From: Roseimicrobium gellanilyticum
GTDB taxonomy: Bacteria > Verrucomicrobiota > Verrucomicrobiia > Verrucomicrobiales > Verrucomicrobiaceae
Reading direction: 5' to 3'
Assembly (NCBI RefSeq): GCF_003315205.1
Contig: NZ_QNRR01000020.1
Location: forward strand, 1 to 64,000
Length of the DNA: 64,000 nucleotides
Positions 18,686 to 27,609 of this stretch are shown here, piece by piece. Both the position numbers and the translations under genes were made by a program. Numbering within the stretch: position 1 is the first letter of the stretch; every line of letters begins with the position of its first letter. The notes under the pieces were generated by a model, which saw only the letters and a list, made by a program, of their open reading frames with translations, had not been told where the DNA came from and made no database searches.

Positions 18686-20164
18686 TCAAGGCTTTGGAAT
18701 CTCGTTCAGCGTGTAGTAGGCGCGGTCGTGCAAAAGCAACTCACCATCGCTGGATTTGAATTCGGGCAGGAGGAATTCATGCACGTGGCCCTGCATGAGC
18801 CCCCTCACGCGGAGGCGCACACTCCGGCCGTCGGGCGCAACTTCCGCCGAGGCCACCACCGGGCGCGTCTGGTCGACCTCAGGGCTTCCATAGCCCTGGT
18901 GGTAGATGTGCGTATAGGTCTGCAGCGCGTAGCTCTCAGGACGCGCAGCCTGCAGGGGATCAACCGGGCGCGTGAAGCGCACAGTGAAGCCGTCAGGCTG
19001 CGCCCGGATTTCGAGAATCTCAAATGGCGTCCTGCCAGTCCAGTCAATCCGTTGAAGCAGGTTATCTTTCATGCCGCGTACGGGCCAGCCGCGGTTGGTG
19101 CCGCCACTGATGAGCTTGCCATCTGTCGTGAAATGCACCGCCAGGATGCCGGTGCCCAGGCCTTCGCGGAAGGGATAACAGGCTCCCTGCCACACGCCGT
19201 TCACCTTCTCAGTCGTAGCCCGCATCACCATGCTGAGCGTGTAGTCGCCGAGGAATATCTGGTTGTCGAAAGGGCCGAACTTTCCACCCGCACGACACAC
19301 TTCGAATGCGGAAATCGAACGCCCCATTTTTTTGTAGGGAAAGACCACCGCGTATGGCACAAGTTCCGGCACCCGCTTCCGTTCGGTCTCCATGCGCGAG
19401 GGAGAATTGGGCATGACTGGCACCGGGCCCATCTCCGGGGCGAAGGCATACCAGTTGAAGCTGACCGGGTGCCCCATGAATCCCCCGGGCTTGAGGTGCT
19501 TGAGCGAGCACGAGCCGTTCCACGGTCCCTGGCTTTCGACGTAAAACATTTCGCCGTGCTCATTCTCGCCGACTCCGAGGGGACTGCGCAGGCCGCTGCA
19601 GATCGGAACGGTCTTCCCGTCTGGCGAAATCTTCAGCGCCCAGCCCCGGAACAGGGCTTTTGAGTGATAGGACTCCGAGAGACCCAGTGCGACATAGAGA
19701 TTGCCTGCAGCATCGAATTTCGAGCCTAGCGCATATTCGTGGTAATGACCGAAACCCCAGGCGTCGCTCACGGTGTCGTAGCGATCGGCGCGACCGTCTC
19801 CATTGGTGTCGGAGATGCGCGAGATCTCGGTGGCGTGTGTGGCAAAGAACGCACCGTCGCGCCAGGCAAGTCCGAGCACTTCATCGAGCCCGCTGGCAAA
19901 GGTGGTCACCTGCGGACGCGGTTTCTCCTCGGAGATCCCGCTGAAAAGCAGGATCTCACCGCGACGCGTGCCAACCGCAAGCCGGCCATCGGGCAGCGAG
20001 ACAAAGCTCCCGGCCTCCAGATACACTCCGTCGGGCATGGGCACGTTTACAATCCGGTAGAAGGCCTCTTCACGCTCCGCAGTGCCCCAGGTATCCCCGA
20101 AACTCTCCGCTGCGCGGACGCGGAGCATGAACAGGCAAAGCAGGAACAAGACACGCACGATCAT
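18686..20164 (-). CDS. Secreted beta-propeller protein (PVC-type membrane-bound dehydrogenase-like / DUF7133-like)
   Basis: The 492-aa protein has a signal peptide (1-18) and repeated blade-like segments such as GSFVSLPDGRLAVGTRRGEI, ISRISDTNGDGRADRYDTV and SKFDAAGNLYVALGL, typical of the six-bladed propellers seen in PQQ-like dehydrogenases and PVC haem-binding proteins. The D-T-N-G-D-G-R-A-D motif looks like a calcium-binding loop. It overlaps the multihaem cytochrome gene by four bases, so the two are likely to function together, with the propeller as catalytic or binding subunit and the cytochrome as electron acceptor (inference). A CxxCH motif is absent from this subunit. Confidence 0.78.
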   Translation of the reverse strand: MIVRVLFLLCLFMLRVRAAESFGDTWGTAEREEAFYRIVNVPMPDGVYLEAGSFVSLPDGRLAVGTRRGEILLFSGISEEKPRPQVTTFASGLDEVLGLAWRDGAFFATHATEISRISDTNGDGRADRYDTVSDAWGFGHYHEYALGSKFDAAGNLYVALGLSESYHSKALFRGWALKISPDGKTVPICSGLRSPLGVGENEHGEMFYVESQGPWNGSCSLKHLKPGGFMGHPVSFNWYAFAPEMGPVPVMPNSPSRMETERKRVPELVPYAVVFPYKKMGRSISAFEVCRAGGKFGPFDNQIFLGDYTLSMVMRATTEKVNGVWQGACYPFREGLGTGILAVHFTTDGKLISGGTNRGWPVRGMKDNLLQRIDWTGRTPFEILEIRAQPDGFTVRFTRPVDPLQAARPESYALQTYTHIYHQGYGSPEVDQTRPVVASAEVAPDGRSVRLRVRGLMQGHVHEFLLPEFKSSDGELLLHDRAYYTLNEIPKP

Positions 20165-22383
20165 GGCTTGGACGTGAGGTGGTATTCGATTTTCAGCTCC
20201 TCACCGTGAACGGGAAGGATGAGTTCCTTCGCGTCTCCGGCTGCCCGCAAAAGCGGCTCGGCAGGAAGGCGGACGAGTAACTTTGTGCCGACGGCAAAGA
20301 GGTTCCCGGCATGCGGCTCGATTGTCTTCTCGCGGGCCACGCGAAAGTGCAAATCGGAGGGCCGTGCACTCGGGAATCTCAGCGTGCGCTCCAAGAATAC
20401 GCGACCAGCATCGTCGCGGCGCTCGTGGAAGAAGTCCTCCACGATGAAGCCTTCCATCGCATAGCGCAGCGTTGGCCTCTGCTGCGCATCCAGTGAGTAG
20501 CCTTTGAAAACCAACGGCGATGGTCTGGGCGAGGTGTCGGGTTCAGGCCACGCAGTCGCGGGCGTGGGCAGCACGGCGAACGCGGGACCCGGTGGGAATT
20601 GGACGGGGTCTTTCCCGAGCAACCGTGCCTGCCCCGACCCCTGCCCCCGCCAAAGCCCGGACGCTTCGATGAAACCGCCACTCCAGAGGGAAGCCAGCCG
20701 CATCTGAGACGAGTCGAAGGCGAGATTGATGCCTCCAGGATAACCGACGCCTAGTCCCCGCTTGCCAATGCCTGGAAATGCCCGGCGCACGATGACCGCT
20801 TCATCGCGGACCTCAATGACGAGGGCTGCAAGCACGAGCCCTTCAGGTTCGCGCGCCTCGGGACCTTGCGCGAGGTACTGCCAAATGGCATCACGCTGGC
20901 GCCGGGGATCTCCGCCGAGAACGTCTGGCAACGGAGATTTTCCATCCGGCCAGTAACTAGGCATGACGGTGAGCGCGGCGAAGCGCTGAGGATGCGCGAG
21001 GAAATGGTGAAACCAGTTTTCTTCCAGGCGCTCTGCGAGGGTCGTGAGTTCTGGGCCGCGAATCGCCGCGCTGCGGCCTCGGAAGCTATGGCAGGCGATG
21101 CAGTTCAGCCCTTTCACGCCCACAAGATCGCGCCCGATGTTTTGCGGCCTTGCCGAATTCGGAACGCGCTCCACAGGCGCGGGCGGCAGGGTGTCCAGCT
21201 GCTTCATCCACGTGACAAGCGGCTCAGTGTTGACTGCACCAAATTTCGGCATGCGCGTATGCAGCGACGGCCGGGCACTCGCGCCGTTGCACACGACCTG
21301 GCGCAACCACTCTTCCTTCAACTTTGCGCCCACTCCGGTGAGGGGCGGCGGCATCCGGCCCTGCTCACCAAGGCTTTCCTCGCTCCCCGTGAAATAGACG
21401 TTCCGCTCCCTGGTCACGCCACCCAGGTCATCGCGTTGATGGCAGGCGATGCAATTCAACCGCGTGATCGTGACTCGCACCTGCTCAGCGGGGGTCCATG
21501 CTTTATGCTCTTCGGCCAGCGCGCTCCGGAGCGATGCGCGCTGCACGTCACTGAGGGCGTAGAGTGGCCACTTACCAGGCTTCGTAGAGAGACAACCAGC
21601 GTCCGGCCGCAAACTTTCGAGTGCGGGGAGTTCCGGTGTTGTAGCAGTCTCGCCAGTGCGATGGCAGGCGTGACAGTGGTGCTCGGCAAACAGCACGCGA
21701 CCGCGGGCCGCAAGCTTGGCGTCGGGCTGGAAGTCCGCTGCCGGTGCTGCCTGCTCCCGCAACAGGTAGCTCGCCAGATCCATGGCTTCATCGTCCTCAA
21801 GGTGGCAATCTGGCATCCGCCCGCCGGGCCGTACGGCCAGCGGATCCTTCAGAAACGTGGCGAGACTCGCGAGCGTGTATTTGTCCGCCAGCGGCCCAAG
21901 AGGCACGGAGCCGTCGAGGGCTTTTTCTGGGGAATGACAGGCCACGCACCCCACTGAGTGGTAGAGTTTGCGTCCCCGCTCGATGGCGTCGCTTGCAGGT
22001 ATCGTCGAGGGGGCGGGTTTGCCAAGCGTGGCGAGGTAATGCGCCAGCGCCTTCGCCACTTCGTCGCGATTCGCAGCAGACAGGTGTCCGAGCGCGTCCG
22101 GCATCGTCGTGCCGGGCTTCACGCCCGAAGGATCTGCGATGAATTTCTGCAGATGCATGCCTTGCACCCGACCACCGACTTCCGACAAGTCAGGTCCTGA
22201 CTTTGGCGCAAATGCGGCCTGCTTGCTCTTGTGGCAGGCAACGCACCCCAATTCGCTGATGAGCACGGCACCTCTGAGTTTCTCATCATGAGTCCGCTCG
22301 AGCCCTCCGATGACCGGCGGAGGCGCAGCGGCTGCGCAGGTGGCCAGCGTGGAGCCGATGACGATGGCCGCGAAAGACTTCAT
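20161..22383 (-). CDS. Secreted multihaem c-type cytochrome with five CxxCH motifs
   Basis: The 740-aa protein starts at the ATG at 22383, where a short signal peptide (MKSFAAIVIGSTLATCAAAA) begins; a start 57 codons upstream would lie within the preceding gene and lacks a signal. Five haem motifs are visible: C-V-A-C-H twice, C-H-A-C-H, and C-I-A-C-H twice. They are spread over about residues 30-450, arranged as repeated cytochrome-c domains. The C-terminal 200 residues carry no haem motif and look beta-rich. The start overlaps the upstream gene by an ATGA and the stop overlaps the propeller gene by four bases. Extracytoplasmic electron transfer is the natural role; the donor enzyme is inferred to be the propeller. 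Confidence 0.88.
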   Translation of the reverse strand: MKSFAAIVIGSTLATCAAAAPPPVIGGLERTHDEKLRGAVLISELGCVACHKSKQAAFAPKSGPDLSEVGGRVQGMHLQKFIADPSGVKPGTTMPDALGHLSAANRDEVAKALAHYLATLGKPAPSTIPASDAIERGRKLYHSVGCVACHSPEKALDGSVPLGPLADKYTLASLATFLKDPLAVRPGGRMPDCHLEDDEAMDLASYLLREQAAPAADFQPDAKLAARGRVLFAEHHCHACHRTGETATTPELPALESLRPDAGCLSTKPGKWPLYALSDVQRASLRSALAEEHKAWTPAEQVRVTITRLNCIACHQRDDLGGVTRERNVYFTGSEESLGEQGRMPPPLTGVGAKLKEEWLRQVVCNGASARPSLHTRMPKFGAVNTEPLVTWMKQLDTLPPAPVERVPNSARPQNIGRDLVGVKGLNCIACHSFRGRSAAIRGPELTTLAERLEENWFHHFLAHPQRFAALTVMPSYWPDGKSPLPDVLGGDPRRQRDAIWQYLAQGPEAREPEGLVLAALVIEVRDEAVIVRRAFPGIGKRGLGVGYPGGINLAFDSSQMRLASLWSGGFIEASGLWRGQGSGQARLLGKDPVQFPPGPAFAVLPTPATAWPEPDTSPRPSPLVFKGYSLDAQQRPTLRYAMEGFIVEDFFHERRDDAGRVFLERTLRFPSARPSDLHFRVAREKTIEPHAGNLFAVGTKLLVRLPAEPLLRAAGDAKELILPVHGEELKIEYHLTSKP

Positions 22384-23660
22384 GGTGGTGAGATCACGAA
22401 CGCCGGACGCGAGAGCACACCTTTCGCCTGGGCTCCGTAATAATCGGAACGCCAGAAGTTCTTCAAGTCCTCCGCAGTGATGAGTTGCAAGCCTGGAGTG
22501 GCAACAGCGGGATTGCAGAGGATGTAGAGGTCCTCCGCGGCTATGTAGCCACAAACACTGAGGGTGTGACCCGCGAATCCCCCGGGGTATTGGGGGCCGA
22601 TGTATTTGAAATCGACGACCACCGGTCTGCCGGCATCAAGCTCACCTTTCAGGAGTTTGGTTGATTCGGCGAACCCTGAATCATCCGGAGTGAACGTGAC
22701 GAGTTTCCAGCTCTGCCCAATCTTCTTCGATGCCTCCAGCAGGTGCCACCAATCTGTGCCGGTGCCGAGGGGAGACGGGCACAGCTTTTTGAACTCCCAA
22801 CCGCCAATCTCACTGCCCTGAAAGCGCGCGAAGGTGGCACAGGCGGTGGCACCGCAGTTGTTGTAGCCCTGATGGATGTGAGGCATCGGCACGAAGGTAA
22901 ACTCGCCCGGTACGGATTTGCGCCGCCGGTACTCGACAAGCTTCAAAAGATCGGCTCCCTGCTGCGCGGCAGCATTGTCAGACGGCTGGGCCGGATGGCC
23001 GGTCGGGCCGGTGGGAAGGCGTTTGGAGGCCTCTGTCCAACTCACCCTGGCCGCATCCAGTTCTCCGGCCTGAAACTGCATTTCACCCAACAGGACGAGT
23101 CCTGAGGGATTCTTCAGTTCCGCTGCCCGCTCCGCGAGAAGCCGCGCCTGCACAAGGTCCCGAGCGACGCCTTCGCCGGAGAAATAGGCCATCGCAGCGC
23201 TCGCCGCCGCCCTTCCGTGCCCGCGCTGGGCTGCCTTTTTCCACCACTCCAGTGCCCGAGGGATGTCCTGCTCCGTGCCCTGCGCGCCAAAGTAGCACTG
23301 GCCAAGATTGAAGGCAGCTTGCGCGGACTGGGGAGCGGACGCCTTGAAATAGCCAAAGGCAATTTCAGGACTGCGCTTTACCACGCTGCCACGAAGGTAG
23401 GCAAAGCCGACGAAATCCATCGCATCCGGATGGCCGCTGTCTGCTGCGCGATGTGCCCACCTCATGGCCTCCGCCTCATCTTTGGGGACTCCCCTGCCAT
23501 CTCGGAGGCGATGGACCAACTCGAATTGAGCTTGTGGCTCGCCACTTTCAGCGCGGCTGCGGAGTGCTTCCCATTCCGGATGATCCTCGGCCGCTGGTAA
23601 AAGGGAACCACTCATGAGTATCATGCCGTATAGAGGAGTCAGGACAACACACCTCGTCAT
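22380..23660 (-). CDS. Sel1-repeat protein with C39-like cysteine peptidase domain
   Basis: The 426-aa product contains several Sel1/TPR-like repeats (about residues 40-215, e.g. GEPQAQFELVHRLRDGRGVP, AAFNLGQCYFGAQGTEQD). A C39-like peptidase domain follows: Cys in HQGYNNCGATACATFARF, His in GFAGHTLSVCGY and Asp/Asn in LYILCNPAV. The start at 23660 gives a plausible signal peptide (MTRCVVLTPLYGMILM); a frame extends 37 codons upstream. It is the first gene of the six-gene operon and overlaps the cytochrome gene by four bases. A peptidase heading a cytochrome/sulfatase operon is odd; a processing or cross-link role for surface proteins is speculation. Confidence 0.8.
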   Translation of the reverse strand: MTRCVVLTPLYGMILMSGSLLPAAEDHPEWEALRSRAESGEPQAQFELVHRLRDGRGVPKDEAEAMRWAHRAADSGHPDAMDFVGFAYLRGSVVKRSPEIAFGYFKASAPQSAQAAFNLGQCYFGAQGTEQDIPRALEWWKKAAQRGHGRAAASAAMAYFSGEGVARDLVQARLLAERAAELKNPSGLVLLGEMQFQAGELDAARVSWTEASKRLPTGPTGHPAQPSDNAAAQQGADLLKLVEYRRRKSVPGEFTFVPMPHIHQGYNNCGATACATFARFQGSEIGGWEFKKLCPSPLGTGTDWWHLLEASKKIGQSWKLVTFTPDDSGFAESTKLLKGELDAGRPVVVDFKYIGPQYPGGFAGHTLSVCGYIAAEDLYILCNPAVATPGLQLITAEDLKNFWRSDYYGAQAKGVLSRPAFVISPP

Positions 23661-23814
23661 GTTCCAGGCGGTAGTCAGAGGGAAAAAGAAGCACATGGCG
23701 ATAGTCACAATGGCGGAGGTCCATGCCTGAGTCTTGAACGAGATGGCCAATGAACGCATCAAAAGCTGCACAATGGCACACCCGCAAGAAAGCCGGGTGA
23801 GGATCTCCCACGTA
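23661..23814. promoter_or_regulatory. Divergent promoter region of the six-gene operon and the PAS-AraC regulator
   Basis: The 154 bp between the two divergent starts must hold both promoters and is the logical binding site of the AraC-type regulator. A GAGGA ribosome binding site (23799-23803) serves the regulator start at 23815. I could not define -35/-10 boxes with confidence. Confidence 0.45.
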
Positions 23815-24654
23815 ATGTCTCCTCCTCACATGAGAACTACAGCCACGGGGCTCCTCGGCAGCCTTTCAACCAAAGGGAGCCTCGTCGTCGACGCGCGTCT
23901 TGTCGAGCAAATCGCGGATTTCATGCATGACACCGCGTTCTTCATCAAAGATGCCTCCGGGCGCTACCTCGTGGTGAACCAGTCCCTCGTCGAGCGGCAT
24001 GGCTTGGAACACAAATCACAAATGCTAGGCCGCAGACCCTGTGATGTGTGCCCCGGCGAATACGGCCGCATCCCTACGGAGCAGGACGCACATGTACTCC
24101 GCACGGGCCGGCCCATCACAGAGAGGCTGGAACTCTTCTGGCGCCGACCAAATGTCCCCGTATGGGGCCTTACTACCAAGCTGCCAATCCGGGATGGGCG
24201 AGGCCGCGTCACCGGGCTGATCGGCATCTCCAAGGACCTGACGGCACTTGTGAGCCCTGAGGAGGTGCCACGTGCCGTCGCCCAGGCCCTGCGCCACCTT
24301 GAGAGCACTTTTGACCAACCGGTGAGCCCGTCCACGCTGGCAAAACGAGCCGGCATGAGCGCAGGTCGATTCGCCCGCATCATCAAGCGAATCCATGGCG
24401 TCAGCCCCATGCAGTTGATCACCAAGACGCGCATCACCGCAGGCTCACGACTGCTGCTCGAGACGGACTCCTCGATCGCGGAGGTCGCGCTGGCGTGCGG
24501 CTTCGCCGACCATAGTGCCTTCACCCGCTCCTTCCGCGCCGTCACCGGGATGTCTCCTAGCGAACATCGTCGCGTCGCTGGTACAGCTTGGAAACCAGGA
24601 CGTGGCCATGAGGATTTCGATCTGCTTCAAAAAAGACACAGATTATTGTCGTGA
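23815..24654 (+). CDS. PAS-AraC transcriptional regulator
   Basis: This 279-aa regulator has a PAS_4-like sensor domain (about residues 30-145, DFMHDTAFFIKDASGRYLVV, GLIGISKDLTAL) and a C-terminal AraC DNA-binding domain with two helix-turn-helix motifs (PSTLAKRAGMSAGRFARI and IAEVALACGFADHSAFTRSF). The chosen ATG has a GAGGA 11 bp upstream; a TTG-initiated frame starting at 23734 would run into the divergent gene. Within the PAS domain a C-D-V-C motif (Cys76 and Cys79) could bind metal or haem or act as a redox switch. It is divergent from the six-gene cytochrome/sulfatase operon, its probable target. Confidence 0.88.
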   Translation: MSPPHMRTTATGLLGSLSTKGSLVVDARLVEQIADFMHDTAFFIKDASGRYLVVNQSLVERHGLEHKSQMLGRRPCDVCPGEYGRIPTEQDAHVLRTGRPITERLELFWRRPNVPVWGLTTKLPIRDGRGRVTGLIGISKDLTALVSPEEVPRAVAQALRHLESTFDQPVSPSTLAKRAGMSAGRFARIIKRIHGVSPMQLITKTRITAGSRLLLETDSSIAEVALACGFADHSAFTRSFRAVTGMSPSEHRRVAGTAWKPGRGHEDFDLLQKRHRLLS

Positions 24655-26127
24655 TGTAGTTCTGGACAAACGGGATCGTTCTGCTGCGGCGCTGATAACT
24701 TGGCCACATGGAGCCACGCAGAGTAAAGATGGCAATGACGATCTCTTACACTCACTATTACAATTCATTTGCTCTAGTGTTGGCAATGCGGTCAGCGGCT
24801 GTTCCGAGTCCAGTGACCAACTGATGGCTCGAAGGCATTTCGAGGTGGGATTGCAGACTTCTGCGACCAGCTGCTGTGCCTGCTCGTCCGTGATGTTCTT
24901 CGCAAAGCGATACATGCCGGTCTGGCGGCCAAGCGTTTCGCGGAGCGATACGGATTCCAGGGTATTCCCAAGCCAGTGCTCCCAAAGTCCCACCGCTGCC
25001 GGGTAGAGAAAGTCCAGGGCGAGCAGCAATTCGGATGTGTTGGAAAGTTCGAGCATCCAGCCGCGGCGCAGAGTGGGGGCGGTTTTCAAGGCGCGGAAGT
25101 TTCCTGCGTCATCGTAGGTCGCGATGGAGCGTGCATCTTCCGGGGTCTTGAAGGCTTGGAGTCCACCGCGATTCTCGGCGTCGTCCACATGGTGGCAGTG
25201 CCATGAGCCATCATCATTCCGATTCACTTGCACCTGCCCAATGCGGAAGCCTCCTTCCCGCGAAAGCAGGAATTCAAGTGCCTCGCCGTGCTTGAGCAAG
25301 GATGCATTGGAACCAGCAGCAGTCTCCTTCGTTAGCCCATGCCGCGTCTTAAAGTCACTCACCTGATCCAGGACCACATCCGCCATGAGTGCCTCAGTGC
25401 CGATGGCGCTGCTGTAGTACAGCTTCCGTCCGTGAAGGTCGTGGGGATTGTGCCAGAAGACGTCGTTCTGGCTCGCGGCTGCCGTGGGTTCATTCGTGAT
25501 GCCAAGCAACACGGGAATGTCCTGGTAGCTGTGCAGGCCATCCGCGATGAAGAAGGGCACCACGACGACGTTCGGCGCGGTGCTCATCTCATTCCACTTC
25601 GCGACAAACGGCGCTTCTTCCATGTAGGCATCGAGCACCTCCGCAAACCCATATCCGCCTTCGCGAATGAAAGTCACCTGGTCCTTGATGGCCTTGGTAG
25701 AGTTTTCATTCAGGCTGGTGCCATGACCCACGATGACGAGCGCGGTCTGCTCACGCGGTACGCCGGGCGCCACCTCATCCGCACGCTTCAGCAGGAGCTT
25801 GGTCATGCTGGGGTGCACACCGACGGGTGCGCAATAGTAGATATTCGTATCGCCGCGCTTCGTGATCGGGCCTTCAACGCGCAGTTCCCGCGGAATCACC
25901 TCCTGGCAGAAATAGCCCTCGCTGGTGAAATTCGGCACTACGAAGATCTCCTTACTCTTCACCGTGTAGAACACCTCGCGCATGGAGGGCTCTTCCTTCC
26001 AGAAACAGCAAGCCACTTCATCAAACACGCCACGACGGCGGATCTCATCCGCATGCTGATGCGTCGGCGCGCTTGAGTCAGGGTTCAGCGTAGAACCGTG
26101 ACCGACGAGAATTAATGCAGTGGACAA
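24643..26127 (-). CDS. CbiX-type (sirohydrochlorin chelatase-like) protein with DR2241-like C-terminus
   Basis: The 494-aa protein starts at a TTG and contains two tandem CbiX-like chelatase halves, each with the G-H-G metal-binding start motif (ILVGHGSTLNPDSSAPTH at residue 6 and VIVGHGTSLNENS near 140) plus downstream segments such as VVVPFFIADGLHSYQDIP. The C-terminal 250 residues include C-N-P-T-S-K-C-L-R, recalling the DR2241 stabilising domain that can carry an Fe-S centre. CbiX enzymes insert Co or Fe into sirohydrochlorin, but no other tetrapyrrole gene is nearby. The last 60 residues look irregular (NSECKRSSLPSLLCVAPCGQ), possibly a read-through tail. It converges on the PAS-AraC gene with a 12-bp overlap. 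Confidence 0.82.
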   Translation of the reverse strand: MSTALILVGHGSTLNPDSSAPTHQHADEIRRRGVFDEVACCFWKEEPSMREVFYTVKSKEIFVVPNFTSEGYFCQEVIPRELRVEGPITKRGDTNIYYCAPVGVHPSMTKLLLKRADEVAPGVPREQTALVIVGHGTSLNENSTKAIKDQVTFIREGGYGFAEVLDAYMEEAPFVAKWNEMSTAPNVVVVPFFIADGLHSYQDIPVLLGITNEPTAAASQNDVFWHNPHDLHGRKLYYSSAIGTEALMADVVLDQVSDFKTRHGLTKETAAGSNASLLKHGEALEFLLSREGGFRIGQVQVNRNDDGSWHCHHVDDAENRGGLQAFKTPEDARSIATYDDAGNFRALKTAPTLRRGWMLELSNTSELLLALDFLYPAAVGLWEHWLGNTLESVSLRETLGRQTGMYRFAKNITDEQAQQLVAEVCNPTSKCLRAISWSLDSEQPLTALPTLEQMNCNSECKRSSLPSLLCVAPCGQVISAAAERSRLSRTTSRQ

Positions 26128-26185
26128 AATGCGTTGGGGTGAAACTTAGCAAGCCATCACTACCAGTGACCAGGAGTCGGTGCGT

Positions 26186-26722
26186 TCAATTTGGCAAATC
26201 CTTGCTGAACAACTTTCTTACGCGCTCCTCCCGATAGTCAAAAATGAATTTCAGACGTGGCTTCACAAAGGCCGCGTGTGCCAGTTCCCCAAAAGGTTGG
26301 AATGGTAGACGATAGGTGACGCGATCTGACATTTGCACTCCGCCTTCTTTCAACTCCGCAAAATAGTGCTCATGCCGCCAGAGTGCATAAGGCCCCACGC
26401 GCTGTTCATCGATGAAACATCGGTGGTCGACCACATGTGTGATCTCTGTCAGCCATTTCATTGAGAAGCGTGGCAGCGCTTTCACGCAATATTCTATTTC
26501 CAGCCCCTTGTAGATCCTGGCAGGCAGATTTGGACTTACGACCTGCAGCCCTAGCTGCGGCGGCGTAATGAGGCTCAAATTTCTGGGATCAGAGAAGAAG
26601 GACCATGCTTGAGCTAATGTAGACGGAACGAACTGATCACGGATTAGTGTATGGGCAGGCATTGGGATGGGGACTCGTATTTCATCGGCTGGCCAAGTTA
26701 CACGGCATATCTGGTCGAACAT
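26186..26722 (-). CDS. SRPBCC-fold (START/cyclase-like) lipid- or ligand-binding protein
   Basis: The 178-aa product has the SRPBCC start FVPSTLAQAWSFFSDPRNLS and the later strands VTYRLPFQPFGELAHAAFVK, KFIFDYREE typical of the polyketide-cyclase/START superfamily. An internal ATG at 26662 (MPAHTLIRDQF) is where the family normally begins, so the first 20 residues may not be translated. It lies 20 bp downstream of a short-chain dehydrogenase gene and is the last gene of the minus-strand arm of the carotenoid cluster. Binding a hydrophobic intermediate is a reasonable but unproven role. Confidence 0.83.
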   Translation of the reverse strand: MFDQICRVTWPADEIRVPIPMPAHTLIRDQFVPSTLAQAWSFFSDPRNLSLITPPQLGLQVVSPNLPARIYKGLEIEYCVKALPRFSMKWLTEITHVVDHRCFIDEQRVGPYALWRHEHYFAELKEGGVQMSDRVTYRLPFQPFGELAHAAFVKPRLKFIFDYREERVRKLFSKDLPN

Positions 26723-26742
26723 CTTCTAGCGAGAGCGCATGC

Positions 26743-27588
26743 TCACGAAGCTTGGCCATTCGCTGGCAGCTCGAAGTCGACTCCCAGACCTACTTGCTCC
26801 CAGTCACAGAGCTCCCTTTCGAGTTCTGAGTTCTTACGCCGCGCCTTTTGGTTCGCGTACCTGCCTAGGGTCAGGCGCAACGGCGGACTGGCCGAAGCAG
26901 CGACCTCAAGGATGGCTTTGGCAGCCAGGTCTGGATTTCCTGGTTGTCTGCGGTCGGTCGAACGGACCAATCGCGCAAACTTGCCTGAAGTACTGTCGTA
27001 AGCTGGGAGGTGATTCCCGGCCGCTTGCAAACCTCGACCAACGAAGTCAGTACGAAAGGGCCCGGGCCGCACGATTGTCACGCGTACATTGAACGGTGCC
27101 AATTCTAATCGTAAACTCTCGCTGAGAGCCTCGAGTGCGGCCTTCGCGGCCCCGTACGCGCCAAATCCCGGATAGTTCGAAATCGCCGCAGCAGCACTGA
27201 AGTTGAAGATGTGTCCGGACTTCTGCTCACGAAACATGGGCAAGCATGCCCGAATGAGATTGAGGGCTCCGAAAAAATTTACTTCGAAGTTGTCCCTGAT
27301 CTGGAATTCTTCGCACTCCTCCACCGCACCCAGAAGCCCCCTGCCGGCGTTGTTGACGAGTACGTCAAATCGACCTGCAAAACCGATAGCTTCCCTAACG
27401 CTCTCCGGGTCTGTAACGTCCAGTTCCAGAATGCGGCATCGCTCACAGGCTGACCAGGCGAATCCAGCGAGGTCGGACTTGTTCCTTGCTGTCGCAATGA
27501 CAGAATTGCCAGACTCAAGAGCCTTTTTGGCGAGAGCTTGGCCAAGGCCGCTGGAGCAGCCTGTAATGAACCAGGTTTTCAGAGACAT
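26743..27588 (-). CDS. Short-chain dehydrogenase/reductase (SDR)
   Basis: The 281-aa enzyme has the classical SDR nucleotide-binding motif TGCSSGLGQALA, the structural NNAGRG motif and the catalytic Tyr/Lys pair in YGAAKAALE, so NAD(P)(H)-dependent oxidoreduction of an alcohol or carbonyl is expected. The family member resembled is the oxidoreductase type often annotated with substrate unknown. It starts 21 bp downstream of the phytoene-desaturase-like gene and is followed by the SRPBCC gene, so it belongs to the carotenoid cluster transcript. Modification of a carotenoid end group is an inference from location only. Confidence 0.88.
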   Translation of the reverse strand: MSLKTWFITGCSSGLGQALAKKALESGNSVIATARNKSDLAGFAWSACERCRILELDVTDPESVREAIGFAGRFDVLVNNAGRGLLGAVEECEEFQIRDNFEVNFFGALNLIRACLPMFREQKSGHIFNFSAAAAISNYPGFGAYGAAKAALEALSESLRLELAPFNVRVTIVRPGPFRTDFVGRGLQAAGNHLPAYDSTSGKFARLVRSTDRRQPGNPDLAAKAILEVAASASPPLRLTLGRYANQKARRKNSELERELCDWEQVGLGVDFELPANGQAS

Positions 27589-27609
27589 TGTACTGACTGG
27601 TGTTAGGAT

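Noticed and set aside
19739-22440. Long plus-strand frames opposite the cytochrome and propeller genes
   Set aside because: They have high Arg/Ala content and no motifs; the minus-strand genes carry CxxCH motifs and signal peptides.
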